From Allodiplogaster sudhausi (Eukaryota > Nematoda > Chromadorea > Rhabditida > Diplogasteridae), in assembly GCA_945643635.1 (NCBI GenBank), contig CALZFC010000216.1:1-64000 (forward strand): DNA of 64,000 nucleotides. Direction: 5' to 3'. The notes below the pieces were generated by a model. That model was not told the origin of the DNA. It saw nothing but the letters and a program-made list of their open reading frames with translations, and searched no databases. The translations under genes and the position numbers were made by a program. This document shows positions 21,014 to 32,454 of the stretch, in pieces; the stretch's first letter is position 1, and each line of letters begins with the position of its first letter.

Positions 21014-21411
21014 TTACAGATCTCTTTCTAACGGCAGACTGTCCACCTAATTTTGAATCGTTGTCTGCAATCAGCTCCAGATTTTCATTTCAAAAAGAGT
21101 GATGTCACGTTGAGATTTGCCGTCAGTTCTACCAGCATAATTCGGAATCTTATCTGAAATCAGGTCCAAATTTCATGGTACACAGATCCTTTTTCGGCCG
21201 CAACCTTTCTGCATAATTTTGAATCGCTGTTCAGCTTCAGCAACATGTTCCAGCTTTTCATTTCAAAAAGTGTTGCATGTCTCTTACAATCAAACATTTT
21301 GCCAGCGGTTTCTTTTCAATTGGCTATTCGCTGATCGGGCCAACGTGAGCTATGCCGAATGCACACTGTCATTGTTAACAAACAGTATAAGCTTTTTATA
21401 TCCAAAAAGGT

Positions 21412-21484
21412 TGCCACGAGCCGGGATCGAACCGGCGACCTTTAGATCTTCAGTCTAACGCTCTCCCAACTGAGCTATCATGGC
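21412..21484 (-). tRNA. tRNA-Phe-GAA: tRNA-Phe(GAA) #60, consensus
   Basis: Consensus; duplicate of #52. Confidence 0.95.
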
Positions 21485-21716
21485 ATGCAGATCCTTTTTC
21501 GGCCGCAACCTGTCTGCATAATTTTGAATCGCTGTTCAGCTTCAGCAACATGTTACAGCTTTTCATTTCTAAAACTGTTGCATGTCTCTTACAATCAAAC
21601 ATTTTGCCAGCGGTTTCTTTTCAATTGGCTATTCGCTGATCGGGCCAACGTGAGCTATGCCGAATGCACACTGTCATTGTTAACAAACAGTATAAGCTTT
21701 TTATATCCAAAAAGGT

Positions 21717-21789
21717 TGCCACGAGCCAGGATCGAACCGGCGACCTTTAGATCTTCAGTCTAACGCTCTCCCAACTGAGCTATCATGGC
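21717..21789 (-). tRNA. tRNA-Phe-GAA: tRNA-Phe(GAA) #61, C62T
   Basis: As #53; long spacer upstream. Confidence 0.88.
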
Positions 21790-22187
21790 TTACAGATCTC
21801 TTACTAACGGCAGACTGTCCACCTAATTTTGAATCGTTGTCTGCAATCAGCTCCAGATTTTCATTTCAAAAAGAGTGATGTCACGTTGAGATTTGCCGTC
21901 AGTTCTACCAGCATAATTCGGAATCTTATCTGAAATCAGGTCCAAATTTCATGGTACACAGATCCTTTTTCGGCCGCAACCTGTCTGCATAATTTTGAAT
22001 CGCTGTTCAGCTTCAGCAACATGTTACAGCTTTTCATTTCTAAAACTGTTGCATGTCTCTTACAATCAAACATTTTGCCAGCGGTTTCTTTTCAATTGGC
22101 TATTCGCTGATCGGGCCAACGTGAGCTATGCCGAATGCACACTGTCATTGTTAACAAACAGTATAAGCTTTTTATATCCAAAAAGGT

Positions 22188-22260
22188 TGCCACGAGCCGG
22201 GATCGAACCGGCGACCTTTAGATCTTCAGTCTAATGCTCACAGAACTGAGCTATCATGGC
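22188..22260 (-). tRNA. tRNA-Phe-GAA: tRNA-Phe(GAA) #62, D-loop CT + A21T
   Basis: As #54. Confidence 0.7.
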
Positions 22261-22492
22261 ATGCAGATCCTTTTTCGGCCGCAACCTGTCTGCATAATTT
22301 TGAATCGCTGTTCAGCTTCAGCAACATGTTACAGCTTTTCATTTCTAAAACTGTTGCATGTCTCTTACAATCAAACATTTTGCCAGCGGTTTCTTTTCAA
22401 TTGGCTATTCGCTGATCGGGCCAACGTGAGCTATGCCGAATGCACACTGTCATTGTTAACAAACAGTATAAGCTTTTTATATCCAAAAAGGT

Positions 22493-22565
22493 TGCCACGA
22501 GCCGGGATCGAACCGGCGACCTTTAGATCTTCAGTCTAACGCTCTCCCAACTGAGCTATCATGGC
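22493..22565 (-). tRNA. tRNA-Phe-GAA: tRNA-Phe(GAA) #63, consensus
   Basis: Consensus; duplicate of #55. Long spacer upstream. Confidence 0.95.
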
Positions 22566-22963
22566 TTACAGATCTCTTACTAACGGCAGACTGTCCACCT
22601 AATTTTGAATCGTTGTCTGCAATCAGCTTCAGATTTTCATTTCAAAAAGAGTGATGTCACGTTGAGATTTGCCGTCAGTTCTACCAGCATAATTCGGAAT
22701 CTTATCTGAAATCAGGTACAAATTTCATGGTACACAGATCCTTTTTCGGCCGCAACCTTTCTGCATAATTTTGAATCGCTGTTCAGCTTCAGCAACATGT
22801 TCCAGCTTTTCATTTCAAAAAGTGTTGCATGTCTCTTACAATCAAACATTTTGCCAGCGGTTTCTTTTCAATTGGCTATTCGCTGATCGGGCCAACGTGA
22901 GCTATGCCGAATGCACACTGTCATTGTTAACAAACAGTATAAGCTTTTTATATCCAAAAAGGT

Positions 22964-23036
22964 TGCCACGAGCCGGGATCGAACCGGCGACCTTTAGATC
23001 TTCAGTCTAACGCTCTCCCAACTGAGCTATCATGGC
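22964..23036 (-). tRNA. tRNA-Phe-GAA: tRNA-Phe(GAA) #64, consensus
   Basis: Consensus; duplicate of #56, with the same CAGACCC flank. Confidence 0.95.
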
Positions 23037-23267
23037 ATGCAGACCCTTTTTCGGCCGCAACCTGTCTGCATAATTTTGAATCGCTGTTCAGCTTCAGCAA
23101 CATGTTCCAGCTTTTCATTTAAAAAGTGTTGCATGTCTCTTACAATCAAACATTTTGCCAGCGGTTTCTTTTCAATTGGCTATTCGCTGATCGGGCCAAC
23201 GTGAGCTATGCCGAATGCACACTGTCATTGTTAACAAACAGTATAAGCTTTTTATATCCAAAAAGGT

Positions 23268-23340
23268 TGCCACGAGCCGGGATCGAACCGGCAACCTTTA
23301 GATCTTCAGTCTAACGCTCTCCCAACTGAGCTATCATGGC
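23268..23340 (-). tRNA. tRNA-Phe-GAA: tRNA-Phe(GAA) #65, C48T
   Basis: As #51; duplicate of #57. Long spacer upstream. Confidence 0.88.
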
Positions 23341-23738
23341 TTACAGATCTCTTTCTAACGGCAGACTGTCCACCTAATTTTGAATCGTTGTCTGCAATCA
23401 GCTCCAGATTTTCATTTCAAAAAGAGTGATGTCACGTTGAGATTTGCCGTCAGTTCTACCAGCATAATTCGGAATCTTATCTGAAATCAGGTCCAAATTT
23501 CATGGTACACAGATCCTTTTTCGGCCGCAACCTTTCTGCATAATTTTGAATCGCTGTTCAGCTTCAGCAACATGTTCCAGCTTTTCATTTCAAAAAGTGT
23601 TGCATGTCTCTTACAATCAAACATTTTGCCAGCGGTTTCTTTTCAATTGGCTATTCGCTGATCGGGCCAACGTGAGCTATGCCGAATGCACACTGTCATT
23701 GTTAACAAACAGTATAAGCTTTTTATATCCAAAAAGGT

Positions 23739-23811
23739 TGCCACGAGCCGGGATCGAACCGGCGACCTTTAGATCTTCAGTCTAACGCTCTCCCAACTGA
23801 GCTATCATGGC
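23739..23811 (-). tRNA. tRNA-Phe-GAA: tRNA-Phe(GAA) #66, consensus
   Basis: Consensus; duplicate of #58. Confidence 0.95.
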
Positions 23812-24043
23812 ATGCAGATCCTTTTTCGGCCGCAACCTGTCTGCATAATTTTGAATCGCTGTTCAGCTTCAGCAACATGTTCCAGCTTTTCATTTCAAAA
23901 AGTGTTGCATGTCTCTTACAATCAAACATTTTGCCAGCGGTTTCTTTTCAATTGGCTATTCGCTGATCGGGCCAACGTGAGCTATGCCGAATGCACACTG
24001 TCATTGTTAACAAACAGTATAAGCTTTTTATATCCAAAAAGGT

Positions 24044-24116
24044 TGCCACGAGCCGGGATCGAACCGGCGACCTTTAGATCTTCAGTCTAATGCTCTCAGA
24101 ACTGAGCTATCATGGC
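24044..24116 (-). tRNA. tRNA-Phe-GAA: tRNA-Phe(GAA) #67, D-loop CT variant
   Basis: CT variant; short spacer upstream. Confidence 0.75.
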
Positions 24117-24348
24117 ATGCAGATCCTTTTTCGGCCGCAACCTGTCTGCATAATTTTGAATCGCTGTTCAGCTTCAGCAACATGTTACAGCTTTTCATTT
24201 TTAAAACTGTTGCATGTCTCTTACAATCAAACATTTTGCCAGCGGTTTCTTTTCAATTGGCTATTCGCTGATCGGGCCAACGTGAGCTATGCCGAATGCA
24301 CACTGTCATTGTTAACAAACAGTATAAGCTTTTTATATCCAAAAAGGT

Positions 24349-24421
24349 TGCCACGAGCCGGGATCGAACCGGCGACCTTTAGATCTTCAGTCTAACGCTC
24401 TCCCAACTGAGCTATCATGGC
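24349..24421 (-). tRNA. tRNA-Phe-GAA: tRNA-Phe(GAA) #68, consensus
   Basis: Consensus; long spacer upstream. Confidence 0.95.
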
Positions 24422-24819
24422 TTACAGATCTCTTACTAACGGCAGACTGTCCACCTAATTTTGAATCGTTGTCTGCAATCAGCTTCAGATTTTCATTTCA
24501 AAAAGAGTGATGTCACGTTGAGATTTGCCGTCAGTTCTACCAGCATAATTCGGAATCTTATCTGAAATCAGGTCCAAATTTCATGGTACACAGATCCTTT
24601 TTCGGCCGCAATCTTTCTGCATAATTTTGAATCGCTGTTCAGCTTCAGCAACATGTTCCAGCTTTTCATTTCAAAAAGTGTTGCATGTCTCTTACAATCA
24701 AACATTTTGCCAGCGGTTTCTTTTCAATTGGCTATTCGCTGATCGGGCCAACGTGAGCTATGCCGAATGCACACTGTCATTGTTAACAAACAGTATAAGC
24801 TTTTTATATCCAAAAAGGT

Positions 24820-24892
24820 TGCCACGAGCCGGGATCGAACCGGCGACCTTTAGATCTTCAGTCTAATGCTCTCAGAACTGAGCTATCATGGC
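24820..24892 (-). tRNA. tRNA-Phe-GAA: tRNA-Phe(GAA) #69, D-loop CT variant
   Basis: CT variant; short spacer upstream. Confidence 0.75.
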
Positions 24893-25124
24893 ATGCAGAT
24901 CCTTTTTCGGCCGCAACCTGTCTGCATAATTTTGAATCGCTGTTCAGCTTCAGCAACATGTTACAGCTTTTCATTTCTAAAACTGTTGCATGTCTCTTAC
25001 AATCAAACATTTTGCCAGCGGTTTCTTTTCAATTGGCTATTCGCTGATCGGGCCAACGTGAGCTATGCCGAATGCACACTGTCATTGTTAACAAACAGTA
25101 TAAGCTTTTTATATCCAAAAAGGT

Positions 25125-25197
25125 TGCCACGAGCCGGGATCGAACCGGCGACCTTTAGATCTTCAGTCTAACGCTCTCCCAACTGAGCTATCATGGC
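25125..25197 (-). tRNA. tRNA-Phe-GAA: tRNA-Phe(GAA) #70, consensus
   Basis: Last minus-strand copy before the inversion. It is divergent from #71, with 220 bp between their 5' ends. Confidence 0.95.
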
Positions 25198-25417
25198 ATG
25201 CAGATCCTTTTTCGGCCGCAACCTGTCTGCATAATTTTGAATCGCTGTTCAGCTTCAGCAACATGTTCCAGCTTTTCATTTAAAAAGTGCCGCTGGCAAA
25301 ATGTTTGATTGTAAGAGACATGCAACACTTTTTAAATGAAATGCTAGAACATGTTGCTGAAGCTGAACAGCGATTAAAAATTATGCAGACAGGTTGCGGC
25401 CGAAAAAGGATCTGCGT

Positions 25418-25490
25418 GCCATGATAGCTCAGTTGGGAGAGCGTTAGACTGAAGATCTAAAGGTCGCCGGTTCGATCCCGGCTCGTGGCA
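25418..25490 (+). tRNA. tRNA-Phe-GAA: tRNA-Phe(GAA) #71, consensus
   Basis: First plus-strand copy. The terminator is interrupted (TCTTT). Confidence 0.94.
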
Positions 25491-25721
25491 ACCTCTTTGG
25501 ATATAAAAAGCTTATACTGTTTGTTAACAATGACAGTGTGCATTCGGCATAGCTCACGTTGGCCCGATCAGCGAATAGCCAATTGAAAAGAAACCGCTGG
25601 CAAAATGTTTGATTGTAAGAGACATGCAACACTTTTTAAATGAAAAGCTGGAACATGTTGCTGAAGCTGAACAGCGATTCAAAATTATGCAGACAGGTTG
25701 CGGCCGAAAAAGGATCTGCAT

Positions 25722-25794
25722 GCCATGATAGCTCAGTTGGGAGAACGTTAGACTGAAGATCTAAAGGTCGCCGGTTCGATCCCGGCTCGTGGCA
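25722..25794 (+). tRNA. tRNA-Phe-GAA: tRNA-Phe(GAA) #72, G24A
   Basis: G24A breaks the C11-G24 pair of the D stem. Box A is intact. Shared with #74. Confidence 0.8.
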
Positions 25795-26191
25795 ACCTTT
25801 TTGGATATAAAAAGCTTATACTGTTTGTTAACAATGACAGTGTGCATTCGGCATAGCTCACGTTGGCCCGATCAGCGAATAGCCAATTGAAAAGAAACCG
25901 CCGCAAGATGTCTGATTGTATGTGGCATGCAACACTTTTTGAAATGAAGAGCTGGAACATGTTGCTGAAGCTGAACAGCGATTCAAAATTATGCAGAAAG
26001 GTTGCGGCCGAAAAAGGATCTGTGTACCATGAAATTTGGACCTGATTTCAGATAAGATTCCGAATTATGCTGGTAGAACTGACGGCAAATCTCAACGTGA
26101 CATCACTCTTTTTGAAATGAAAATCTGGAGCTGATTGCAGACAACGATTCAAAATTAGGTGGACAGTCTGCCGTTAGTAAGAGATCTGTAA

Positions 26192-26264
26192 GCCATGATA
26201 GCTCAGTTGGGAGAGCGTTAGACTGAAGATCTAAAGGTCGCCGGTTCGATCCCGGCTCGTGGCA
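26192..26264 (+). tRNA. tRNA-Phe-GAA: tRNA-Phe(GAA) #73, consensus
   Basis: Consensus; long spacer upstream (26030-26191). Confidence 0.95.
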
Positions 26265-26496
26265 ACCTTTTTGGATATAAAAAGCTTATACTGTTTGTTA
26301 ACAATGACAGTGTGCATTCGGCATAGCTCACGTTGGCCCGATCAGCGAATAGCCAATTGAAAAGAAACCGCTGGCAAAATGTTTGATTGTAAGAGACATG
26401 CAACAGTTTTAGAAATGAAAAGCTGGAACATGTTGCTGAAGCTGAACAGCGATTCAAAATTATGCAGACAGGTTGCGGCCGAAAAAGGATCTGCAT

Positions 26497-26569
26497 GCCA
26501 TGATAGCTCAGTTGGGAGAACGTTAGACTGAAGATCTAAAGGTCGCCGGTTCGATCCCGGCTCGTGGCA
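26497..26569 (+). tRNA. tRNA-Phe-GAA: tRNA-Phe(GAA) #74, G24A
   Basis: As #72, 775 bp away. Confidence 0.8.
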
Positions 26570-26966
26570 ACCTTTTTGGATATAAAAAGCTTATACTGTT
26601 TGTTAACAATGACAGTGTGCATTCGGCATAGCTCACGTTGGCCCGATCAGCGAATAGCCAATTGAAAAGAAACCGCCGCAAGATGTCTGATTGTATGTGG
26701 CATGCAACACTTTTTGAAATGAAGAGCTGGAACATGTTGCTGAAGCTGAACAGCGATTCAAAATTATGCAGAAAGGTTGCGGCCGAAAAAGGATCTGTGT
26801 ACCATGAAATTTGGACCTGATTTCAGATAAGATTCCGAATTATGCTGGTAGAACTGACGGCAAATCTCAACGTGACATCACTCTTTTTGAAATGAAAATC
26901 TGGAGCTGATTGCAGACAACGATTCAAAATTAGGTGGACAGTCTGCCGTTAGTAAGAGATCTGAAA

Positions 26967-27039
26967 GCCATGATAGCTCAGTTGGGAGAGCGTTAGACTG
27001 AAGATCTAAAGGTCGCCGGTTCGATCCCGGCTCGTGGCA
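26967..27039 (+). tRNA. tRNA-Phe-GAA: tRNA-Phe(GAA) #75, consensus
   Basis: Consensus; long spacer upstream. Confidence 0.95.
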
Positions 27040-27271
27040 ACCTTTTTGGATATAAAAAGCTTATACTGTTTGTTAACAATGACAGTGTGCATTCGGCATA
27101 GCTCACGTTGGCCCGATCAGCGAATAGCCAATTGAAAAGAAACCGCTGGCAAAATGTTTGATTGTAAGAGACATGCAACAGTTTTAGAAATGAAAAGCTG
27201 GAACATGTTGCTGAAGCTGAACAGCGATTCAAAATTATGCAGACAGGTTGCGGCCGAAAAAGGATCTGCAT

Positions 27272-27344
27272 GCCATGATAGCTCAGTTCTGAGAGCATTA
27301 GACTGAAGATCTAAAGGTCGCCGGTTCGATCCCGGCTCGTGGCA
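27272..27344 (+). tRNA. tRNA-Phe-GAA: tRNA-Phe(GAA) #76, D-loop CT variant
   Basis: CT variant followed by the interrupted terminator and the diverged spacer haplotype. Confidence 0.73.
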
Positions 27345-27576
27345 ACCTCTTTATATTTAAAAAGCTTAAACTTTTTGTTGACAATGATAATGTAAATTCG
27401 TCATACTTCACGTTGGCCCGATCAGCGAATAACCAATTGAAAAGAAACCGCTGGCAAAATGTTTGATTGTAAGAGACATGCAACAGTTTTTGAAATGAAA
27501 TGCTAGAACATGTTGCTGAAGCTGAACAGCGATTAAAAATTATGCAGACAGGTTGCGGCCGAAAAAGGAACTGCGT

Positions 27577-27649
27577 GCCATGATAGCTCAGTTGGGAGAG
27601 CGTTAGACTGAAGATCTAAAGGTCGCCGGTTCGATCCCGGCTCGTTTCA
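27577..27649 (+). tRNA. tRNA-Phe-GAA: tRNA-Phe(GAA) #77, acceptor TTT
   Basis: G70T and G71T break the acceptor stem, but C25 is normal. It is the only TTT copy without C25A, so the two changes are separable. Confidence 0.65.
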
Positions 27650-28047
27650 ACCTTTTTGGATATAAAAAGCTTATACTGTTTGTTAACAATGACAGTATGC
27701 ATTCGGCATAGCTCACGTTGGCCCGATCAGCGAATAGCCAATTGAAAAGAAACCGCCGCAAGATGTCTGATTTTATGTGGCATGCAACACTTTTTGAAAT
27801 GAAGAGCTGGAACATGTTGCTGAAGCTGAAAAGCGATTCAAAATTATGCAGACAGGTTGCAGCCGAAAAGGATCTGTGTACCATGAAATTTGGACCTGAT
27901 TTCAGATAAGATTCCGAATTATGCTGGTAGAACTGACGGCAAATCTCAACGTGACATCAAACTCTTTTTGAAATGAAAATCTGTTACTGATTGCAGACAA
28001 CGATTCAAAATTAGGTGGACAGTCTGCCGTTAGAAAGAGATCTGTAA

Positions 28048-28120
28048 GCCATGATAGCTCAGTTGGGAGAGCGTTAGACTGAAGATCTAAAGGTCGCCGG
28101 TTCGATCCCGGCTCGTGGCA
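28048..28120 (+). tRNA. tRNA-Phe-GAA: tRNA-Phe(GAA) #78, consensus
   Basis: Consensus; long spacer upstream. Confidence 0.95.
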
Positions 28121-28352
28121 ACCTTTTTGGATATAAAAAGCTTATACTGTTTGTTAACAATGACAGTGTGCATTCGGCATAGCTCACGTTGGCCCGATCA
28201 GCGAATAGCCAATTGAAAAGAAACCGCTGGCAAAATGTTTGATTGTAAGAGACATGCAACAGTTTTAGAAATGAAAAGCTGGAACATGTTGCTGAAGCTG
28301 AACAGCGATTCAAAATTATGCAGACAGGTTGCGGCCGAAAAAGGATCTGCAT

Positions 28353-28425
28353 GCCATGATAGCTCAGTTCTGAGAGCATTAGACTGAAGATCTAAAGGTC
28401 GCCGGTTCGATCCCGGCTCGTGGCA
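28353..28425 (+). tRNA. tRNA-Phe-GAA: tRNA-Phe(GAA) #79, D-loop CT variant
   Basis: CT variant with the same terminator and spacer haplotype as #76, 1,081 bp away. Confidence 0.73.
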
Positions 28426-28657
28426 ACCTCTTTATATTTAAAAAGCTTAAACTTTTTGTTGACAATGATAATGTAAATTCGTCATACTTCACGTTGGCCC
28501 GATCAGCGAATAACCAATTGAAAAGAAACCGCTGGCAAAATGTTTGATTGTAAGAGACATGCAACAGTTTTTGAAATGAAATGCTAGAACATGTTGCTGA
28601 AGCTGAACAGCGATTAAAAATTATGCAGACAGGTTGCGGCCGAAAAAGGATCTGCGT

Positions 28658-28730
28658 GCCATGATGGCTCAGTTGGGAGAGCGTTAGACTGAAGATCTAA
28701 AGGTCGCCGGTTCGATCCCGGCTCGTGGCA
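28658..28730 (+). tRNA. tRNA-Phe-GAA: tRNA-Phe(GAA) #80, A9G
   Basis: A9G only; box A still fits (TGGC). Confidence 0.9.
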
Positions 28731-29127
28731 ACCTTTTTGGATATGAAAAGCTTATGCTGTTTGTTAACAATGACAGTATGCATTCGGCATAGCTCACGTT
28801 GGCCCGATCAGCGAATAGCCAATTGAAAAGAAACCGCCGCAAGATGTCTGATTGTAAGAGACATGCAACACTTTTTGAAATGAAAAGCTGGAACATGTTG
28901 CTGAAGCTGAACAACGATTCAAAATTATGAAGAAAGGTTGCGGCCGAAAAAGGATCTGTGTACCATGAAATTTGGACCTGATTTCAGATAAGATTCCGAA
29001 TTATGCTGGTAGAACTGACGGCAAATCTCAACGTGACATCACTCTTTTTGAAATGAAAATCTGGAGCTGATTGCAGACAACGATTCAAAATTAGGTGGAC
29101 AGTCTGCCGTTAGTAAGAGATCTGTAA

Positions 29128-29200
29128 GCCATGATAGCTCAGTTGGGAGAGCGTTAGACTGAAGATCTAAAGGTCGCCGGTTCGATCCCGGCTCGTGGCA
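29128..29200 (+). tRNA. tRNA-Phe-GAA: tRNA-Phe(GAA) #81, consensus
   Basis: Consensus; long spacer upstream. Confidence 0.95.
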
Positions 29201-29431
29201 ACCTTTTTGGATATAAAAAGCTTATACTGTTTGTTAACAATGACAGTGTGCATTCGGCATAGCTCACGTTGGCCCGATCAGCGAATAGCCAATTGAAAAG
29301 AAACCGCTGGCAAAATGTTTGATTGTAAGAGACATGCAACACTTTTTAAATGAAAAGCTATAACATGTTGCTGAAGCTGAACAGCGATTCAAAATTATGC
29401 AGAAAGGTTGCGGCCGAAAAGGGATCTGCAT

Positions 29432-29504
29432 GAAATGATAGCTCAGTTGGGAGAGCGTTAGACTGAAGATCTAAAGGTCGCCGGTTCGATCCCGGCTCGT
29501 GGCA
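29432..29504 (+). tRNA. tRNA-Phe-GAA: tRNA-Phe(GAA) #82, C2A C3A
   Basis: The 5' end is GAA, which breaks acceptor pairs 2-71 and 3-70. Confidence 0.65.
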
Positions 29505-29736
29505 ACCTTTTTGGATATAAAAAGCTTATACTGTTTGTTAACAATGACAGTGTGCATTCGGCATAGCTCACGTTGGCCCGATCAGCGAATAGCCAATTGA
29601 AAAGAAACCGCTGGCAAAATGTTTGATTGTAAGAGACATGCAACAGTTTTAGAAATGAAAAGCTGGAACATGTTGCTGAAGCTGAACAGCGATTAAAAAT
29701 TATGCAGACCGGTTGCGGCCGAAAAAGGATCTGCAT

Positions 29737-29809
29737 GCCATGATAGCTCAGTTGGGAGAGCGTTAGACTGAAGATCTAAAGGTCGCCGGTTCGATCCCGG
29801 CTCGTTGCA
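29737..29809 (+). tRNA. tRNA-Phe-GAA: tRNA-Phe(GAA) #83, G70T
   Basis: G70T leaves C3 unpaired. Last plus-strand copy; it converges on #84. Confidence 0.75.
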
Positions 29810-30219
29810 ACCTTTTTGGATATAAAAAGCTTATACTGTTGGCAGACTGTCCACCTAATTTTGAATCGTTGTCTGCAATCAGCTCCAGATTTTCATTTCA
29901 AAAAGAGTGATGTCACGTTGAGATTTGCCGTCAGTTCTACCAGCATAATTCGGAATCTTATCTGAAATCAGGTCCAAATTTCATGGTACACAGATCCTTT
30001 TTCGGCCGCAACCTTTCTTCATAATTTTGAATCGTTGTTCAGCTTCAGCAACATGTTCCAGCTTTTCATTTCAAAAAGTGTTGCATGTCTCTTACAATCA
30101 AACATTTTGCCAGCGGTTTCTTTTCAATTGGCTATTCGCTGATCGGGCCAACGTGAGCTATGCCGAATGCACACTGTCATTGTCAACAAAAAGTTTAAGC
30201 TTTTTAAATATAAAGAGGT

Positions 30220-30292
30220 TGCCACGAGCCGGGATCGAACCGGCGACCTTTAGATCTTCAGTCTAATGCTCTCAGAACTGAGCTATCATGGC
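30220..30292 (-). tRNA. tRNA-Phe-GAA: tRNA-Phe(GAA) #84, D-loop CT variant
   Basis: First minus-strand copy after the inversion. Interrupted terminator; hybrid of diverged and normal spacer downstream. Confidence 0.73.
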
Positions 30293-30525
30293 ATGCAGAT
30301 CCTTTTTCGGCCGCAACCTGTCTGCATAATTTTGAATCGCTGTTCAGCTTCAGCAACATGTTACAGCTTTTCATTTCAAAAAGTGTTGCATGTCTCTTAC
30401 AATCAAACATTTTGCCAGCGGTTTCTTTTCAAATTGGCTATTCGCTGATCGGGCCAACGTGAGCTATGCCGAATGCACACTGTCATTGTTAACAAACAGT
30501 ATAAGCTTTTTATATCCAAAAAGGT

Positions 30526-30598
30526 TGCCACGAGCCGGGATCGAACCGGCGACCTTTAGATCTTCAGTCTAACGCTCTCCCAACTGAGCTATCATGGC
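30526..30598 (-). tRNA. tRNA-Phe-GAA: tRNA-Phe(GAA) #85, consensus
   Basis: Consensus; long type 2 spacer upstream. Confidence 0.95.
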
Positions 30599-30996
30599 TT
30601 ACAGATCTATTTCTAACGGCAGACTGTCCACCTAATTTTGAATCGTTGTCTGCAATCAGCTCCAGATTTTCATTTCAAAAAGAGTTTAATGTCACGTTGA
30701 GATTTGCCGTCAGTTCTACCAGCATAATTCTTAATCTTATCTGAAATCAGGTCCAAATTTCATGGTACACAGATCCTTTTCGGCTGCAACCTGTCTGCAT
30801 AATTTTGAATCGCTGTTCAGCTTCAGCAACATGTTCCAGCTCTTCATTTCAAAAAGTGTTGCATGCCACATACAATCAGACATCTTGCGGCGGTTTCTTT
30901 TCAATTGGCTATTCGCTGATCGGGCCAACGTGAGCTATGCCGAATGCATACTGTCATTCTTAACAAACAGTATAAGCTTTTTATATCCAAAAAGGT

Positions 30997-31069
30997 TGCC
31001 ACGAGCCGGGATCGAACCGGCGACCTTTAGATCTTCAGTCTAACGCTCTCCCAACTGAGCTATCATGGC
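30997..31069 (-). tRNA. tRNA-Phe-GAA: tRNA-Phe(GAA) #86, consensus
   Basis: Consensus; short spacer upstream. Confidence 0.95.
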
Positions 31070-31300
31070 ATGCAGATCCTTTTTCGGCCGCAACCTGTCT
31101 GCATAATTTTGAATCGCTGTTCAGCTTCAGCAACATGTTCCAGCTTTTCATTTAAAAAGTGTTGCATGTCTCTTACAATCAAACATTTTGCCAGCGGTTT
31201 CTTTTCAATTGGCTATTCGCTGATCGGGCCAACGTGAGCTATGCCGAATGCACACTGTCATTGTTAACAAACAGTATAAGCTTTTTATATCCAAAAAGGT

Positions 31301-31373
31301 TGCCACGAGCCGGGATCGAACCGGCGACCTTTAGATCTTCAGTCTAACTCTCTCCCAACTGAGCTATCATGGC
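31301..31373 (-). tRNA. tRNA-Phe-GAA: tRNA-Phe(GAA) #87, C25A
   Basis: C25A breaks G10-C25 in the D stem; the acceptor is normal, unlike #13. Long type 2 spacer upstream. Confidence 0.8.
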
Positions 31374-31771
31374 TTACAGATCTCTTTCTAACGGCAGACT
31401 GTCCACCTAATTTTGAATCGTTGTCTGCAATCAGCTCCAGATTTTCATTTCAAAAAGAGTTTGATGTCACGTTGAGATTTGCCGTCAGTTCTACCAGCAT
31501 AATTCGGAATCTTATCTGAAATCAGGTAAAAATTTCATGGTACACAGATCCTTTTCGGCTGCAACCTGTCTGCATAATTTTGAATCGCTGTTCAGCTTCA
31601 GCAACATGTTCCAGCTCTTCATTTCAAAAAGTGTTGCATGCCACATACAATCAGACATCTTGCGGCGGTTTCTTTTCAATTGGCTATTCGCTGATCGGGC
31701 CAACGTGAGTTATGCCGAATGCATACTGTCATTGTTAACAAACAGTATAAGCTTTTTATATCCAAAAAGGT

Positions 31772-31844
31772 TGCCACGAGCCGGGATCGAACCGGCGACC
31801 TTTAGATCTTCAGTCTAACGCTCTCCCAACTGAGCAATCATGGC
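31772..31844 (-). tRNA. tRNA-Phe-GAA: tRNA-Phe(GAA) #88, A9T
   Basis: A9T changes box A (TTGC) and the 9-23 tertiary contact. The 5' flank is CACGCAG. Shared with #97, #105 and #112. Confidence 0.8.
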
Positions 31845-32076
31845 ACGCAGATCCTTTTTCGGCCGCAACCTTTCTGCATAATTTTGAATCGCTGTTCAGC
31901 TTCAGCAACATGTTCCAGCTTTTCATTTCAAAAAGTGTTGCATGTCTCTTACAATCAAACATTTTGCCAGCGGTTTCTTTTCAATTGGCTATTCGCTGAT
32001 CGGGCCAACGTGAGCTATGCCGAATGCACACTGTCATTGTTAACAAACAGTATAAGCTTTTTATATCCAAAAAGGT

Positions 32077-32149
32077 TGCCACGAGCCGGGATCGAACCGG
32101 CGACCTTTAGATCTTCAGTCTAATGCTCTCAGAACTGAGCTATCATGGC
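32077..32149 (-). tRNA. tRNA-Phe-GAA: tRNA-Phe(GAA) #89, D-loop CT variant
   Basis: CT variant; short spacer upstream. Confidence 0.75.
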
Positions 32150-32381
32150 ATGCAGATCCTTTTTCGGCCGCAACCTTTCTGCATAATTTTGAATCGCTGT
32201 TCAGCTTCAGCAACATGTTCCAGCTTTTCATTTCAAAAAGTGTTGCATGTCTCTTACAATCAAACATTTTGCCAGCGGTTTCTTTTCAATTGGCTATTCG
32301 CTGATCGGGCCAACGTGAGCTATGCCGAATGCACACTGTCATTGTTAACAAACAGTATAAGCTTTTTATATCCAAAAAGGT

Positions 32382-32454
32382 TGCCACGAGCCGGGATCGA
32401 ACCGGCGACCTTTAGATCTTCAGTCTAACGCTCTCCCAACTGAGCTATCATGGC
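32382..32454 (-). tRNA. tRNA-Phe-GAA: tRNA-Phe(GAA) #90, consensus
   Basis: Consensus; short spacer upstream. Confidence 0.95.

Larger units (their letters stand above)
20941..23811 (-). repeat. Block C, second copy (#59-#66)
   Basis: Tandem duplicate of 17839-20709 at offset 3,102 bp. Confidence 0.88.
25125..25490. repeat. Long palindrome at the inversion junction
   Basis: 25125-25289 and 25326-25490 (165 bp each, one tRNA per arm) are near-perfect inverted repeats around a 36-bp centre. A few mismatches are visible (CTGCGT/CTGCAT, ATGCTAG/AAGCTGG, GATTAAAAA/GATTCAAAA). The similarity continues outward into both flanking arrays. Confidence 0.85.
25290..29840 (+). repeat. Inverted segment of the array (13 genes)
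   Basis: All units here run in the opposite direction. On the left, a short spacer stops after AAAAAGTG (25289) and continues as the reverse complement from CCGCTGGC. On the right, the reversed spacer stops at TTATACTGTT (29840) and joins GGCAGACTGTCC of a forward long spacer. Both breaks lie inside spacers. Internal tandem repeats are visible: 25722-26264 repeats at 26497-27039 (offset 775), and 26967-27649 resembles 28048-28730 (offset 1,081). Confidence 0.9.
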
